Shown: piece by piece, positions 63,666-64,000 of the stretch
Layout: each line of letters opens with the position of its first letter
Position numbering within the stretch: the stretch's first letter is position 1
Assembly: GCA_028456385.1 (NCBI GenBank)
Contig: JALNQF010000082.1
Span: forward strand, 116,853 to 180,852
Reading direction: 5' to 3'
Length of the DNA: 64,000 nucleotides
From: Ophiosphaerella korrae
Lineage: Eukaryota > Ascomycota > Dothideomycetes > Pleosporales > Phaeosphaeriaceae
Position numbers and translations under genes: made by a program
The notes under the pieces: generated by a model
The model's database searches: none
Told to the model about the DNA's origin: nothing
What the model saw: only the letters and a program-made list of their open reading frames with translations

Positions 63666-64000
63666 TATTATAAGTATAATAAGAGAAATTAAAATAGAAC
63701 TAATTAGCTTTAACTTAAATACTAATAAAGTATAAAAAAAGTAAAGAAATAACTTATAAAATAATAAACTTAACTAGAAAACTAACTATAATAAAAATAT
63801 ATAATAAATTTATAATCTTAGTAAATATAAAATTATAAAGTACTAAAAAAGTACTAAGTATATAGTTAGTAGTAATATATATTATTAGAATAGTATTAGT
63901 AATCTAATATCTAACTTAGAATACTAATACTTAATATTATATATATAAATTAACTATTATTTATAGTTATTACTTAATTATAATATAAGCTTTTGTTATT
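63666..64000 (+). repeat. 3' LTR of element 4, cut by the window end
   Basis: First 335 bp of the LTR, starting TATTATAAGTATAATAAG after a purine tract (AAAAAAAGAGATAG). Near its end it carries a short TATATATAAATTAACTATT segment that is not in the 5' copy. Confidence 0.85.

Larger units (their letters stand above)
35616..64000 (+). mobile_element. Outer LTR retrotransposon C (family X), split by nested insertions, partial
   Basis: The first seven bases of its 5' LTR (TATTATA) lie at 35616-35622. Element 1 is inserted there, and the LTR resumes after the TTATA duplication at 56512 and ends at 56916. The leader at 56917-56979 matches the leader of element 1 after its own LTR. Element 4 then interrupts it and runs out of the window, so the body and 3' LTR of C are not seen. 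Its LTR differs from element 1's by many changes and is about 30 bp shorter, which suggests an older copy. The proposed 5' edge is inferred from the start of the family X LTR. Confidence 0.7.
56980..64000 (+). mobile_element. Element 4: Ty3/gypsy chromovirus (family Y), 3' end beyond the window
   Basis: 5' LTR 56980-57343 (364 bp); 3' LTR begins at 63666 and runs past the end. The left duplication is ACTAA (56975-56979); the right one is outside the window. Gag is about 57350-58500, reverse transcriptase about 60185-60720, RNase H about 60970-61200, integrase about 61480-62460 with a 215-bp insertion, chromodomain about 62880-63010, antisense stretch 63010-63330. It is the most degraded of the three family Y copies, with many small deletions as well as transitions. 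Confidence 0.88.

Noticed and set aside
35616..64000. Possibility of host genes inside the AT-rich island
   Set aside because: No frame longer than a few dozen codons remains; the traceable protein similarity is mostly Gag or Pol, plus the antisense stretches noted.

Overview
This looks like a chromosome segment of a filamentous ascomycete, most likely a Dothideomycete of the Pleosporales type (inference). The signs are short introns of about 45-60 nt with GT...AG ends and CTAAC-like branch points, fungal housekeeping genes, and a long AT-rich block with the scars of repeat-induced point mutation (RIP). There is no bacterial-style organisation and no CRISPR. Species cannot be fixed from the sequence alone.

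Layout: the window has two compartments. Bases 1 to about 35,280 are GC-balanced and carry eight recognisable conserved genes. In order: RPN1, 26S proteasome base subunit (1566-4461, minus); RIO2, atypical kinase of 40S maturation (4700-6055, plus); a two-RRM protein of the RBMS/MSSP family (6986-8915, minus); NADPH-cytochrome P450 reductase (12311-14452, minus); a giant Mor2/PAG1/Tao3-type cell morphogenesis protein (15808-23770, plus); URB1/Npa1 (26111-29747, plus); a 4E-T-like eIF4E-binding protein (30495-33074, plus); and NMD3, the 60S export adaptor (33616-35154, minus). I solved exon-intron joins by reading frame and splice signals; every multi-exon model closes in frame. RIO2, URB1 and NMD3 all serve ribosome biogenesis. 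The RRM protein and the 4E-T homologue act on mRNA. The gaps between genes hold no gene I can support.

From about 35,282 to the window end (28.7 kb) the sequence is a gene-free AT-rich island. CA and TG dinucleotides are almost absent and TA is in great excess. The island begins 127 bp upstream of the NMD3 start codon. It is a nest of transposons: (i) a fragment of a pogo/Fot1-like DNA transposon; (ii) an LTR element 'C' inserted in it and continuing beyond the window; (iii) element 1, of the same family, inserted into the first 7 bp of C's 5' LTR, target duplication TTATA; (iv) elements 2 and 3, a second family, inserted inside element 1, with duplications GTAAC and CCTTA/CTTTA; (v) element 4, second family, inserted in C's leader; and (vi) a 215-bp insertion in element 4. 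Both families are Ty3/gypsy chromoviruses. Their Gag, protease, reverse transcriptase, RNase H and integrase can be traced, and the chromodomain in both families. Reading frames are broken almost only by stops that fit RIP of Gln and Trp codons. A conserved coding-like stretch on the antisense strand between pol and the 3' LTR of the second family is the least explained feature.
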